In this document: positions 25,001 to 40,000 of the stretch, piece after piece
How the letters are laid out: each line of letters starts with the position of its first letter
Position numbering within the stretch: position 1 is the stretch's first letter
Assembly: GCA_019925795.1 (NCBI GenBank)
Contig: CM034304.1
Location: 24,878,228-24,942,227, forward strand
DNA from: Dendrobium chrysotoxum
Lineage: Eukaryota; Streptophyta; Magnoliopsida; Asparagales; Orchidaceae
Direction of reading: 5' to 3'
Length of the DNA: 64,000 bases
Notes under the pieces: model-generated
Databases searched by the model: none
Seen by the model: the letters and a program-made list of their open reading frames with translations, nothing else
Told to the model about the DNA's origin: nothing
Program-made: the position numbers and the translations under genes

Positions 25001-28000
25001 AAATTCTTATTTACCTGAATTATAGTTGGCCATTAAAAGAGAAGCATAATATTAAGTTAAGTGTTGCTGAGATTAGGATGCTCAGGTGGATGAGTGGATT
25101 TACTCTTAGAGACATAATACGAAACGAGCATATCCGTGAAAAGGTTGGAGTAGCTCCAATGACAGATAAGATTAGAGAGAGTCGCCTTAGATGGTTTGGT
25201 CATGTAAAACGGCGGCCTTCCGATGACCCTGTTAGGAGAGTAGATGTATTAGATTTGGCCTATATTAAGAAAGGTAGAAGTAGACCTAAAAAGACTTGGT
25301 TAGAAAATATTAGAAATGACCATTCTTTATTAGATTTAAATAAGAATTTGACTCTTAACAAGACACAATGGAGAAAAAGGATTCATGTAGCCGACCCCAC
25401 GTAGTGGGATAAAGGCTTGATTTTGTTGTTGTTGTTGTCGTCGTCGTCTTACCTGAATACCATAGTTGAAATCATAAACTATCAATCTCCTAAGCATTTT
25501 TCCCAACTGATTTAGTTTCTTGAATACATAAAATATTATCTTCTTATGAATTATAATATATATTAATTTCATTAATTTACTTGTAAGAGTACTTATATTC
25601 CAAGTTCCTATCTGAATTCTAGCTTCATTGGCTAGTTTATTTGCCTACATCCATTCATGATATAAGAACCCTTATTTATTTAACAACTCATTCGGGCGTT
25701 AGTACAACGGCCCTCACACACTTTTTGTTGTATTCAAGCCATACAATGCATCACTTCCAAAGAACAGCCTAGCATTAACACAATGTATTAATAAGAAAAA
25801 AGGGGGTGATTTAGAAATATACTGAAGTTATTAAGGACGTATGATATAGTGCTAATAAAAGCAACTTTAGAATTGAAGTGAAGCGATATAATGACCGTGT
25901 GTCACTTAGTTGAAAAGCCCAAGCTCGCAACACAACATGTGCATTGCATCGTAGTGTTACGTACTCAACTCTAGTTAAAAATAAAATCTAAGTTCATACT
26001 TCATGATTTGGTTCAGAATCTACTATAATAAATATGGCACATTTTTTTTCTCCTCACTAGTTCTCATAGTAATTAAGTCATTGCTTATTTATTCCTCACT
26101 TTCTCCAACAAAAACTAGCCACCTCTTAGTTCTCCTCTTCGCACTCTCACCCGCTAGTTTTTTAATACACTTCTTGTTGGGTCATATGATACTAGTAATT
26201 TCTCGCTCACAAGTTTCTTCTTAAGAATGCTTCTTAATGTATCATCTGCACTCTTCTAGATGCCGCCACATCTTCGCTCCCTTCATTCTACCTCCCCTCT
26301 ATCTATAGTTGGTCAATCAATCTCACTAGTATTCATTATTTTTAAATATTCTTTCATCATTTCAACTTTTGTATCTTTGATTATTTCTTTTTTGGCTTTC
26401 AAAAAAATAAAAAAAATATTGTTAAAGTATCATTATATTTGCTGAAAATTATTACCTAATATGGTTTAAGTTTGATTAAGTCTATTATAAGCACATAATA
26501 AATGTATATTAATATACAAGTCATGAGCACTCTAATTAGCAAAAGCATCACATCATTTTGTGATGTGTTCTTTGTGTATTAAAGTTAAAAAAAACCATTG
26601 AGCATCGCATTATATTTAGCATCGTTTAAAATTGCGCAATATGAGGCTCGCCTTGAGGCCCGCCTCAGCGCAATTCCAGTGAAAAACGCATCGAGGCTTA
26701 CGCCTCAAACTTTTTTTATGAGGCTTGCGCCTCAGCTTGGCTGAGGCCCGCCTTGAGGCACGCCACACCTCGCAGACGTGAGGCTTACGCCTCACCCTAT
26801 TTATAAATATTTTTATTAAAACTTAACTACATCCTAAATTAAAGCCTTGAAAAAAATCACTCTTTAATGCACCCCCAACCCGCAGCAACTTCCTCTTGAT
26901 TTGCCTTAACTTTCAGCCCTCCGTTTTCTCCATAGTCAACATCGTCATAGCCGCTAGGGATCACTTGAAACTCATACACCACCACCACCACTTCCTTTAA
27001 AATTTTAAGAGTATTAATCTCATCTTTATATTAATGAAAAATATTTATGAAAGAGGAAGATGATTGAAATAAACAAAGAAGAAGCAAATTGGGAGACATT
27101 GGACTCCATAGGATGAGAGAGGGGAGAGACAAATTTGTTGTTATGATGACGACTCAAATAAAAACCTCCTTAGTGATGACAGTGCAGATGAAATCTAAGT
27201 TTTTGTTAACTATTTCAATTTTCTTGAGGAATTTAGTGTGTATGAATAGGGAACTAAGAAAGAAGAAATTTGGAGTTGAACTTGATATTATATGATACTT
27301 TTATCTCATTCATAAATTTAATATTATTTTGCTCTTATAATATTTGAATTTCAATTTTATTTCATGTAATTTATCACTTGCCACTTTACGTCTTGTGCAA
27401 TTTTTTATTTCATATCTATGTCAATTTGTTACTTCATAATTCAATAGAGAAAGGTGACATGCAATTCTTTAACATATTATTTGGATATTATATAAAAAAT
27501 CACTTTTAACATTTATTTTGATTTAACGCAATTTTTTTATTTTGAGGCTTACGCCTCCAAACGCCTTGAGACTTACGACTCGCCTCACGAACAAAAAACG
27601 CCTCAATACCCAATTGCGCAATTTTAAACCTTGATATTTAGCGCTTTGAAAATAATGGTATCATAAAAATTTGCTAGTATTAGTAGTTCTCGAGTGACCA
27701 ACAAGCTATCGCTCACAATATGATTATATAAAGTATCAACATTAAGTTTATTTTTTGCATTAATTATGAGGATACATACAAGATATATTCAAAGTCAAAT
27801 ACCATTTCAGGGGATCTTTAAAGATGGATACCATTTTTTTAGCTAACATAGTTGTAATTAATGAGATGCCTACTGAAATGGGTAAAAATTAGAACAATAG
27901 AAGTATATTTAGAAATTCTACAAAATAGTAAAACAAAGACTAACTATATGATATATAAGTTTAATGAATGTGATATAAAAAATTATCAACTAATTTTATT

Positions 28001-31000
28001 AATATATAAAGTGATATATAGGCATGATAATTTTATATATCTATTGCATAGAAGAATAAAAATATAATTTTCGAAGTAAAGGCTAAGTGATTAAACTCAA
28101 AAAGTGTCTTAGAAGTGTAGTATACTAGAAGATTTGCAATGATAAAGAGAGAGTTTTACATGAAAAATTTTCACACAAAGATACAACACACACAAGATCA
28201 AGAAAAAAATATAATGGTCTATAGAGTTTTTACGTGAAAAATACAAAAATTAATTAAAAAACACATGGGTTAGCCTAATTGAAATAATCCACTATGTGCT
28301 TGAAATTCAAAAGTTTGCTCTTCCCCACAACCACAAAAAATAGGATTATAAAGCTAGGAGCACTTATTTCGTCTCCTATAGTTTAGCACAGATTATGGGA
28401 GAAGTAGCAGATGGATGATGATATTAGTCGAACAATGTTGAAGAGTAGTTGCTTGCGGCAAATTTCAAATGAAGCACATATTCTAAAGTGCCATGTTGGG
28501 GAGAATCCCTACCAAAGCATCAAAACTATAAGATGTTCCATCGACATACAATATCCAATAGAGAAATAAAAAAGAAGGTGATTCAATTGCATTAGCAACT
28601 ATACATTCGACTATAAAGACTGCAAGTATCTTTAATTTGATATACTATATGAGCAAAAAGTGAGTGCCAATTCTCCTAACTCCACTGGCCATTTGATCAA
28701 TCAGAAGCTTCTGATTTCTGAAGGATGGCCTTAAGTGAAAACTAGGTATAGATAATAATATGAGGCATGAAAATATGGACGTAATTTTCTTACTGAGAAC
28801 ACTAACAATAAGGCTATCTTATCTGCTAATGAATACTTTTCCCACTTATCAGACAAAATCTTACTGATATAATAGATAAGACGTTGCGGCCTATATTCTT
28901 CCCGAATTAGCATCAATGACTTACTACATAAGGAGAAATAACAATATATAAATAAAGCATTTCTTCTTAGACTCGCTTTAAGGATAAAGAGGGTGAGGTT
29001 ATGTGCCTTGAGTTGCTTGAAGGCAATCTAACAGTCTGTTAGACAGTCCAACCTAGACCGGACCAGCCGGCCCTAGACAAAGGGTCAATCCAATTTTACA
29101 GCAGGAAGATTCCAGCTGTTTCCACCCAAGGCAATTCTCGCTCCCTTGGGGTGGGGTCCACTGCTTGAATAGAGAGAGATAGGGGCGGCTAGAAGGGATT
29201 TTGAATTAGAGGAGGGCTATTTAGTCTTTTTGAGATATTATTGTATGCTTAAAGTAGATGGGGGTGCATTAGGGTTAGGGTTATCTATGTTTTGTTGAAT
29301 TTTCATTGTAGGCTTTGGCATTTTGGGCTCTAGCGGCATCTAGAGATTTGGAAGAGAACGATCCTCCTCTCGAATTGAGGATCAATTGTATCATGGTATT
29401 TTCCTTCCACTTTCATCAATTATTACATGTTTGCTCGTTGTTTTCTTGATTTGTTCAGAGAATCTTGGGGAAATGTTGCTGAAATTCCATTATTGGTAAG
29501 AAACATCGGAGTTATACAAGTGTTTCCTATCAATTTGATATCAGAGCGATGTCCGGGGCTGAAATTTGAATTATTTGGACTGATTTCTGCAGCATATTTC
29601 ATCATCTATCTGTTGATTTTTGCTGGGTTTTTTTTTTCCGACTAAATTCCTGAATTTTGATTTTAACATCAATCCGGGTGTCGATGGCGGCTAAGAAGGT
29701 TGATTCTTTAGAAGAATGACTCGAGGGAGAGATGAGACAAATCAAAGCGACGGTGGAGGATAGAATTTCCTCCATGGAAGACAAATTTTCTAACCTTCAA
29801 GAGATGGTGAAGAAGATATGGGAGCATCAAAACCAAACGGCGGTGTCGGAGGCAAGAGTGTCGGGAGGAAGAAATACAAACTCTAAAAAACATAGGGATG
29901 AAAATTATGTGGAGAACTTAGAGGGAGAAGGAGAAGACCCCATCTGGAACCTTTCAAAAGGAGGAAAGAGGTGGAAGGTATGGGGAGAGGCGTGGATATT
30001 GGGAGCATGAGTAAAGGGGTGCTGATTGGGAAAGAAGGGAGGGAGATTATAGTCGGAGATCAGCTGATTTTGAAAGGAGGGGGGAAATCAAAGAAGGGTT
30101 TGGGTACAAACGTGGAAGAGAGTATCGAGATACTTCAGAGGGGGGGGGGGGACCCACTTAGGGAAGGGGAAATTATGGAGGAATTAGATGAAATGAGGGG
30201 AATCCAAAGGTCAGGAAGCTGAAGATGCCCATTTTTGAGGGGAGGATGCACACGGGTGGACCTACAAGGTAGAAAGATATTTCGCAATCAATAGGTTGAC
30301 AAAGGAGGAGAGATTGACAGCAGTCGGCCTATGTTCGAAAGGGAAGGCATTGGCTTGGTACCAATAAAGAGACATGAGGCAACCCATATGGAGTTAGATG
30401 GAGTTCAAAGAGTGTTTATTGGAATATTTCCGAACCAATAGAGGAGAGGACTTCTATGAGCAATTCTTTGACCTGATATAGGAAGGCTCAGTGGCAGAGT
30501 ACCGCGAGAGATTTGAGTACCTAGCGAGTCGACTGAATCGACTTTTTGAGACCGTTCTAGAGGAAAATTTCATGAAGGGGCTCAAATCAAAGATCCGAGT
30601 AGCAGTGAGAGTCATGAAGCCTTGTGACTTGGGAGAGGCTATGGAGCTAGCTCAGCTGGTGGAGAATTAGAAGTACCAGAAGAGCGGAGGGGAGCCAGAG
30701 CGGCAGTTCAGGTGACTCATACAGGATGACTACCACTTTCTTAGCACCCAAGGGGCCTACACCAAGCAACCTTCGTGAGACCTCGAGGGAGAAGCTTGTA
30801 GGAGGGGGGAGTGGGGGAAACTTCAAAAAGCTAACTAAGAGGGACATACATGAAAAAAGGGCGAATGAGTTATGCTTCAGATGTGATGAGAAGCATACTC
30901 CAGGGCACAGATGCAGGGATCGAACTCTTCAGGTGATGAAGAGGAAGCTGAGGAGGGAGATAGGAGTGAGACATGGGTAGAGGAGGACAAGCTGCATCTA

Positions 31001-34000
31001 GACCTGGCAGAGATCTCCCTAAACTCAGTGGTAGGATTCACTATGAGTCATACCATGAAGGTAAAGGGAGAAATAGCAAACAGGGAGGTGGTGGTGTTGA
31101 TTGATAGTGGGGCTACCCACAGTTTCATCTCCAACCAGATCGTGGACCAATTGGGGGTGACATTGGTGGATACGGGGTATGGAGTGATGATGGGTACAGG
31201 AAAGGTGAAGACGGGAAAGGGCATCCGTAGGGAAGTAGTGCTGACCATACATGGGGTTCAGGTGAGGGAGGATTTCCTCCCATTAGAGTTATGAAGTACT
31301 GATGTCATCCTGGGGATGAAGTGACTACAAACCTTGGGAAATACCAAGGTTAACTGGGGAGCACTTACCATGGAGATAGTGGTGGAGGGGAGAAGGGTAG
31401 TGATCAGGGGAGATGCAGGGTTATCCAAAGCCATGGTGTCCCTCAAACCATGCTAAGGGCCATACAGGAGGTGGAGGGAGGATTCCTGATGGAGCTACAG
31501 AGATTAAAGGGGGATCAAAGTTCGTAAGGGTGGTTAAACCCTAAAGAACTAGTCCCGAGGCTAACCAAGCGGGGTGATGAATTGGATATTTAAAAATTTC
31601 TTTAACAAAAAAAAAATCTTTTTATAACTTGATGCGAAAGCAAATTAATTCAACAATAAAAAGATTAATCAGAGATTTCACCCAAGCAGTTAATCGCAGT
31701 AAAAAAAAAGTGCGGAAAATAATCAGAATGAACACACCATATTTTATAGTGGTTATGTCAACCTGACCTACGTCCACTCCCCAGAACCTCCCATTCCAGG
31801 TATTGCACTAAACCTTTACTGACTCTCATTTAGCCTCCACAGCTAGGCGGAGAAGTCCTTACAAAATCTCTTCCAACAACCCGGTGCGACAGAGGACTGA
31901 AACTCCTTTCACAGGCAGAGAACCTTTGACTCCTTTTTCTCCCTCCAGGAGATGGCAGAGAACCACGAATCTCTTTCACCTTCCTCAGTGCGGCGGAGTA
32001 ACAAGGTCCTTTGACACCAAAGAGATCTTCTTTCCAAAACTTCCCTTAAGACAAATCTTGAATCTGATGGTACTAAGGTGCAAGCTTGCTGGAGCAATCG
32101 TGTGAAACCCCCTCCACACTCCCTTGAAACCCCCTCAAAAGATCTTCTCTCTCTCAAACTCCACCCTTTCCTCTCTCCCTTTCAAGGCTCTCTCTTCAAA
32201 TTTTCTCCAGAAGAAAAGACTCAATGCATGCCAAAAGACTAATACAAAGTCTTTGAAGAAAGCTTAAATAGAGGGCTTCAAAAAATCCAAAAAATTTAAC
32301 TCAACCGTCGAAGATCGTACTGTACGATCGCAGGATCGTCCAGTACAATTAGTTCAATCAACCTGTAGTTTGTCCATGACAAATCCTGGGACGACCAAAA
32401 TCTTCTCTGTAGATCGTACAGTATGATCGCAGGATCGTCCCGTACGATCAGAATATCAAAATTAGGCATATTTGATTGACTAAACACAGGATTAATTTAG
32501 GCATGATTTTCATAGATAATCCAGTACGATGTATATCGTCCTGGATGATTAGAACAAAATTTGAATTTTAAAATCTTGCCTAAATTATGATTGGCGGCTA
32601 TTTTTTATGATCGTAACTAATCATCCTGGATGATCTAAATTGTCCAGTACGATTAGTTCAATGAGCTGCTCGTACAGTACGATATGAATCGTACAGCACG
32701 ATTAGTTCAAAATTTGAACTTCTGGTTTTGACTCAATCTCACTCCCCCTGAGTGTGTGTGAGCATGGTCACCAAGCTAGCATACACCCTTACAGGTCTTG
32801 ACTCAAGAAATCAAAAATACATCAATGAATATTACAAAAATCTTTACAGCAACCTATTCTACCCAATTTTGAGCCTTGAATCTTTGTTGTATGGTGCATG
32901 GTGTTCCTGAAATGTTAGTATACACAAACAAATATACATTGCAAATACTATGAGATATAATGAAGTAAACCACAATGTTTGTTATCATCAAAAATATAAA
33001 CTCGTGAGCTCGAGTCACAACAGGGGATTAGATTGAAGGAGACATTCCTCTTTCAGTACAAGCGCTGGTACAACAAGTCAGGGAGGTCTTTCAACCACCT
33101 CAAGGATTGCCCCCACTGAGGGAGCAGGGCATGCCGTCACCCTGAGGGATGGGGTGTCACCCATCAGTGTCTGGCCATATCGTTACCCTCAATCTCAAAA
33201 GGATGAAATTGAGAAATTGATCAGAGAAATACTGGAGGCAAGGATTATCAGGCCTAGTGTGTCTTTTTTTAGCCTAATTTTACTAGTTAAAAAAAGGACA
33301 GGAGTTGAATGTTCTGTATGGACTACAGGGCTTTGAATAAGGAGACTATGCCACACAAGTTTCCCATCCCAATGATAGATGAGCTCTCGGAAGAGTTGTG
33401 TGGGGCAGTTATCTACACAAAGATAAATCTGAAGTCTGGATACCATCAGATCCGAAAGAAAGTAGAGGATGTGCCGAAGATTGCTTTTAGGACGCATAGG
33501 GACATTATGAGTTCCTGGTGATGTCATTTGGCCTCACCAATACCCCAGCTACATTCCAGTCCCTCATGAACAGGGTGTTCCGATCATATCTCAGAAGATT
33601 TGTGTTGATTTTCTTTGATGACATCCCGGTGTATAGCAGGTCAGATGAGGAATATAAGGAGCACTTGAGGAAGGTCCTAGCGGTGTTACAGGAGCAACAA
33701 CTGAAGACCAATTTGAAAAAGTATTGCTTTGCTCAGGCCAGTGTAGAGTACTTGGGACACGTAATATCTCAAGAGGGGTGGCCGCTAATCATGCTAAGAT
33801 TGAGGCAATGCTGAGATGGTCGCTACCAAAGAATCCGAGGGAGCTAAGGGATTTTTTAGGGCTGACGGGTTACTACAGAAGGTTCGTGAGGGGATATGGC
33901 ACCATCGCCTGGCCACTGACAGAATAATTGAAGGATAATTTTTTTTGTAGGGGCGGCAGCCACAACAGCTTTTGAGAGGTTGAATAAAATCATGACAATT

Positions 34001-37000
34001 GTATTGGTCTTGGCCCTGCCAGATTTCATTTAGATTTTCGCAGTAGAGATGGATGCATCAGGGTATAAATTGGGGGCAATCCTCATGCAGAGCCACCGGC
34101 CCATAGCTTACTTCATGCAGGTGTTGAAAGCTAGAGTCAGGCTAAAGTTAGTCTACGAGAGGGAGTTGATGGCTATTGCGTTAGTCATCCAAAAGTGGTG
34201 ATCCTACTTGTTGGGTCGACATTTCATTGTCAGAACGGATCAGCAGAGTTTGAAGTACTTGTTAGAGCAAAGGATAATAACAGAAGAGCACCAAAGATGG
34301 ATGTCAAAGTTATTGGGATATGACTATCTAGTATAAGCCTAAGATAGAGAACAAGGCGGCAGATACCTTGTCCAGATGTATGGGGGAGCTCCGTGAGATG
34401 GCAGTATTGATATCCATGATGTTGGATTGTGGGACCATTAAGGAGGAGAGTGCTCAGGATGAGGAGATGGGGAGGATTAGGGCGGATCTACTGAAAGATG
34501 GGAATAGCCATCCTGGCTATTTTCTGGAGGGAGAGAGACTGTTGTACCAGGGGAGATTTGTGATGCCTAGGACATCAGTCCATATTCCTCACCTGTAGAA
34601 GGAATTCCATGGGAGCGCAGTTGGGGGCCACTCTGGGGTGCAGAAGACATACAGGAGACTTGCAGCAGAATTGTATTAGAAAGGGATGCATAAGGATGTG
34701 GATGAGATGGCAGCCAGTTGCGAGGTATATCAAAGGAATAAGTATATGGCCATGGCTCCAGGGGGATTACTTCAACCCTTGGCTCTACCAAATTGGGTGT
34801 GGGAAAAGATCTCCATGGATTTTATAGACGGGTTACCCCGATCTGATGAGTTTAAAATAATTTTTAGTGGTAGTGGACAAATTGAGCAAGTATGCTCACT
34901 TCATTCCCCTACGACACCCCTACACAATAGTGATAGTAGCATCAGCCTTCATCAGAGAGGTGGTTAGACTGCATGGGATACTGGAGTACATAGTCCGACA
35001 GGGATAAGGTGTTCCTCAGCCACTTTTGAAGAGAGTTATTCAGGCTGCAGGAGATAGTACTGAAGAGGAGCACCATTTACCACGCACAAACAAATGAGCA
35101 GACGAAAGTGGTAAACTGGAGCCTGGAGACATACCTACAGTGCTTTGTTTCGGAGATGCCTTGCTTTGGGCCAAGTGGCTAGCATGGTCGGAGTACACGT
35201 ACAACACTTCGTATCATTCTGCTTCTCAGATGACCCCATTCAAAATGTTGTACGGACGAATGGACATAGAAAGGACCTCCAATTCAACATAGGGGAAAGG
35301 GTGTTCTTGAAGTTATGGCCCTACAGACAGAGGACAGTTGCCAGCAGGAGGAATGAGAAGCTTGCCCCAAGGTACTTTGGCTCATATGAGATTTTAGAGA
35401 AAATTGGAGCAATAGCATATCGTTTGAGATTACCCTCAATGATGACTATATATCCAGTGTTCTACGTGTCACAACTTCGGAGAGCAATTAGGGATCATGC
35501 AACTAGTTCAAAGTTACCGGTGACACAGACAGAGGACTTGGAGGTAGTGTTAGAACCACTGGAGTTGAAGGGAGTTCATCAGGGAAAAGAGGGATCAAAT
35601 GAGGTTCTGATAAAATGGAATATCCTACCGGACTACGACACTACATGGGAGCCCTACAAGAGGATGCAACATCAGTTCTCGTCTTTCACCCTGAGGACAA
35701 TCCAGCCTGGACCGATCCAATCGGCCCTAGACAAAGGGCCGGTCCAATTTTACAGCAAGCGGAAGCCTACTGTTTCCATCCAAGGCAATTCCTGCCCCTT
35801 GGCGTGGGGTTCACTGCTTGAATAGAGAGAGAAAGGGGAGGCTGGTGGGGATTTTGAATTAGGGGTGGGTTGTTTAGTCTTTTTGAGAGATTATTGTATG
35901 CTTTAAGTAAATTGGGGTGCATTAGGGTTAGGGCTATCTATGTTTTGCTGAATTTTTTGTTGTAGGCTTTGGCGTTTTGAGCTCTAGCGGTGTCTAGAGA
36001 TTTGGTAGAGAACGATCCTCCTCTCGAATTGAGGATCAATTGTATCTTGATATTTTCCTTCCACCTTTATCAATTATTATGTGTTTGCTCGCTATTTTCT
36101 TGATTTGTTCGGAGAAACTTGGGGAAAGGTTGCTGAAATCCCATTATTGTTAAGAAACATTGGAGTTTTACAAGTGTTTCCTATCACACTCATCCATCCA
36201 TTAAAAGCCAATATTACGAGCACTTTTAAGTGTCCTGAAGAACAACATATACTTATCTCCCATGAGAGCTGAGAAATAAGACATTGTTTCTCTTTTATAT
36301 TCTTGGAGGTACCATATTTTATATGGCCCTAATCTTTTCTGGATTTAATTCAATTCCTCGATAGGTGATCATGACTTCTAAAAATCTCTCGAATTTAACT
36401 CCAAAGGAGCATTTCATTGGATTGAGGCCAGAGAAAGTGAAAGCACTATTCTAAGTCAAAATTTTGGTATGCCTTTTCAAAACTTCTAGCCATTTAATCA
36501 ACATACACTTTCATGGTGCACCAACAAGGTCATTAAATACGTTATTCATGAGATGCTAATATGTTGAACTAGCATTCTTCAATCCAAATGACAGCTATGT
36601 AATAATAACGCAATCCCTTGTCTAGTTAAAAGGAGAGAGCTTTTTCATTGTTCATCTTTATCTAATTATACCTAGAATAAGCGTCCATGAAACTAAGCAT
36701 CTGATAGATAGACGTTGCATCCGCCAATTGATCTATGCGAGAAAGGAAAAGTTATCATTCGAACAAATTGTATTTAGATCAGTGTAATCTACACATCCTC
36801 CAAGCTCCATTAGCCTTGACCTTAACTACATTCGCCAATCATGTGAAATAATAGACTTCTCGAATTAACTTGGTGTCTAAAAAGTTATCAAGTTTTTACG
36901 CAATGGCTTGAAAATAATATAGTGCAAAATTTCTCTTCTGAATAATGAGTTTTAAAGTAGGTCTATTTAAAGGGAGGGTGTGATTACTTCAAAATCAATA

Positions 37001-40000
37001 TCAAGCATAAACATTAACCAATTCTAATTTTATTGTAAAATATTTATCCATTCTAGTCTCTCCTCAAAGAGCAAAGAACCGACTAATACCGTTCATAAAG
37101 AATAAACATTAACCAATTCTTTGCAGAGGAGGTCCTCTAGAACATATTTTTATCACAAATATTGAAGTTTTCAATGTTCATGTTCACTGACGGTCGTAGC
37201 TGAGCTTATTTAATATAAGAAGATTAGCCTACTTGTTGATTCTTGCATACTTCACCAACCCGAGAATAATAACACCAAAAATTGATTGACAGGGGATCAT
37301 AAAAATAGCACATTATAAATTGCCTCTGACTTGAGAATTGGGAATTGAATCAAGTGAGACGCTTGTCAGGGAAATTTTTCTAACATAACGAGAAGATTGA
37401 TTGTTCCTTCCACCCTCATTGGTTAATTATTGAATCCATATAACGGTTATACAATTAACTGGAACTTCTCCCTTAACAGGCGCAAGCTAAGGAATATAGA
37501 ATAAAACATAATATCAACAGAGCTTCCATTATCTATAAGGATTCTCTTAACGTTGTAGCAGGGATCGCCAATTCCGGCATTCATGACAAGTAAATCTTGG
37601 TACAAAATTTGGATCTCATCTATGTCAAAATCATCAAATATAATAGAGAGATTAACTTGTGGTTTCTTTGTTGCTGGCTCTTCAGAAGCAGTGCTCAAAA
37701 CTTTAGAGGATAGTAGTGATACTCCAGCAATTATCTCCATTTCTCCAACCATCTAATGATTGTCTTGTTGCTGCTTTTAATGTTGTCGATTTCACCCCTA
37801 GTAAGATTAGTTATATTTCGAATGGGTTGATTTTAAATAAACTGACAAAGATAACCATGCTGAACTAACCACTCAATCTCTTCTTTCAACTGCCTACATG
37901 CTTTAATAGCATGTCCATGATTTTGATGAAAGTTGCAGTAACTCCATATTTTCAGTATTTGTCATCAGTGGATTAGTCCAGTTAACAGTCTCCTCATCTT
38001 AAATGGCCATCAGAACATTAGCACAAGATATATTTAGTGAAGTATACTCCTACAGTCTATTTTCATGTTCTAGGTTTATCTGTTGTTCATGCTTTCCTCA
38101 TTACCATTTTTAAACACCACTTTCTTACCCATTCCCTCTCTTGCTAGATGATTGCTCAAATTATTTTTGATGTGCATTGATGGCCTCATCAGCAGTAATA
38201 TATGCTTCCACTTTATAAACAAAATCAACATAAAAGTAAACAACTTCCATCATTAATGAGTAGAAAGTTCTAGGGAGAAGACCTCAAAGAAAGAGACCTT
38301 ATAGCGATTCAGGATCCACTCTCAAAATTTGACAAGTTTCAAAGGAAATTTTTTGAAAGTATTCTTTTAAAGATTCTCCTTTATCTTGATAGAGGAAAAA
38401 ATTGATGTCCCTTCAATTAGCAATGAACTATTCGACAAAAGGTCTGGTGAGGTGTGCAAAATTGTGGATAGCATTACTAGATAGCAAGTAAACTAGGTAA
38501 GAACTTGACCCTAAGTCCTAAGAGTAGCAAGAAAGGTTAAGGGTTCAACCACTAAAAACTAGCCATTAAATGAGATGATCGTCAGTCATTTCTCTTCTTT
38601 CATTCTCTCTCTACAGTTCTCTTAGTGAGAGAAACTCCTTATGGGAGGAGATGACCATTATTAGTGTAAAATTTGTTATGAATTAAACTATCCTCTTTTG
38701 CTTTAAAATTGCCTCATTCATGTTTTTGTGTAGGAAATTTCCAAGAAAAATAAATGCAAATTAAAGAAAAGAAGCAGCGCCGTGGCGCTAGACTTTGGAG
38801 CGCCGCGGCGCTAGACTTTGGAGCGCCGCAGCATTCAAGGACAATTTTCAGCTTCAAATATAGTGAGCAGGCGCCGCAGCGTCCAATCCTTAGCACCGCA
38901 ACGGAGTAGTTAATTCAGTAACTCTTAGAAAACGACACATCAATTCAGTCAAAGTGCCACAACCGAGTACTTCATTAGCACCGCGACGTTAGTTTATTTT
39001 AGGAGCGCTGCCGTGCTACTACTCTAAGCGCGCGATGCTAGAGTATTTGTTTTTTTTATAAATAGTAAGGCCAAATTCTTAAGGGTAACTGGCCATTTTT
39101 ATCATTTGTAATCAATCCTAATTAGGGTTCAATAGGGAGTGTGTTTGAGAGAAAAGGATATCAACTATTGCAAGAGAATATGATTCTCTCTCTCCTTTAA
39201 CTCTACTTTTGTATTTATGTTAGTCTTTGCAATGAGTTTATTATGTTTATATTAACTTCCATGTCAGAATAAATCTATTTCAAGACTTATGATGAGTTAA
39301 GGATGCATGTTTACATAAATTAGTTCTTAGAGCTTTTAATTATTGCAATGTTATTTCTAGTTCCTCCGATCTTCATTAAATTGGTGTATAAGCCTTGCAC
39401 AAAGTTAAAACCTAGTGTGATCTATATCCTCAATTGAGGTATGGTGGAATTAATTAGGGGAATTAAAATGGAGTTCTTCCATGTATAGACATTTTGGATA
39501 GAATTTTGGAATCTTTATGGATAGTATCACTATAGCGAAAGGGATCTTTGTTAGAGACTCCAACAAACTCAACAGAGACAAGGAGTTGCATATGCTTTGA
39601 TTCACAGTACTAAATTAGAAGATCAATCTTTGTAAACATGAATTCTTATTTATCAGAAATTCAGGGTATTTTAAAACATAGAATTTTCTTTTAGTCATTT
39701 TTAGTTGCCTACTTAATCAACACAACCCTTAATTTCTTGTGCTAAGATAAATTTAGCAATCAATAGAAACAGTAATTAAATTATTTTAGAGATCTTTATA
39801 ATTCTCTTCGAAATGATATTCAACTCACATGCACACTTGTGTAGTAATCAATGTAGCTTATCAGTATAGGGTGTAGTGTGACAATTAGCTCAGCATCAAC
39901 CATCAATCACCTTCTCACTTCAATGAGATTGGCGGCAAGGAGAAAGGTTCAAATGGTGGTAGCGGTCAAGTCCAAGGACATCTTAACTAAGTGGGGCATG

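Larger units (their letters stand above)
29037..36186 (+). mobile_element. Ty3/gypsy chromovirus-like retrotransposon
   Basis: A 7.15-kb plus-strand element inside the Tat-like gypsy. 5' LTR 29037-29532, 3' LTR 35692-36186, Met-tRNA-type primer site, gag, protease, RT, RNase H, integrase and a chromodomain-like C-terminus in gypsy order. Flanks CAGTC (29032-29036) and CACTC (36187-36191) match in 4 of 5 bases, a probable target duplication. Pol is interrupted by a solo LTR at 31575-33022. Frames are broken. Confidence 0.85.
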
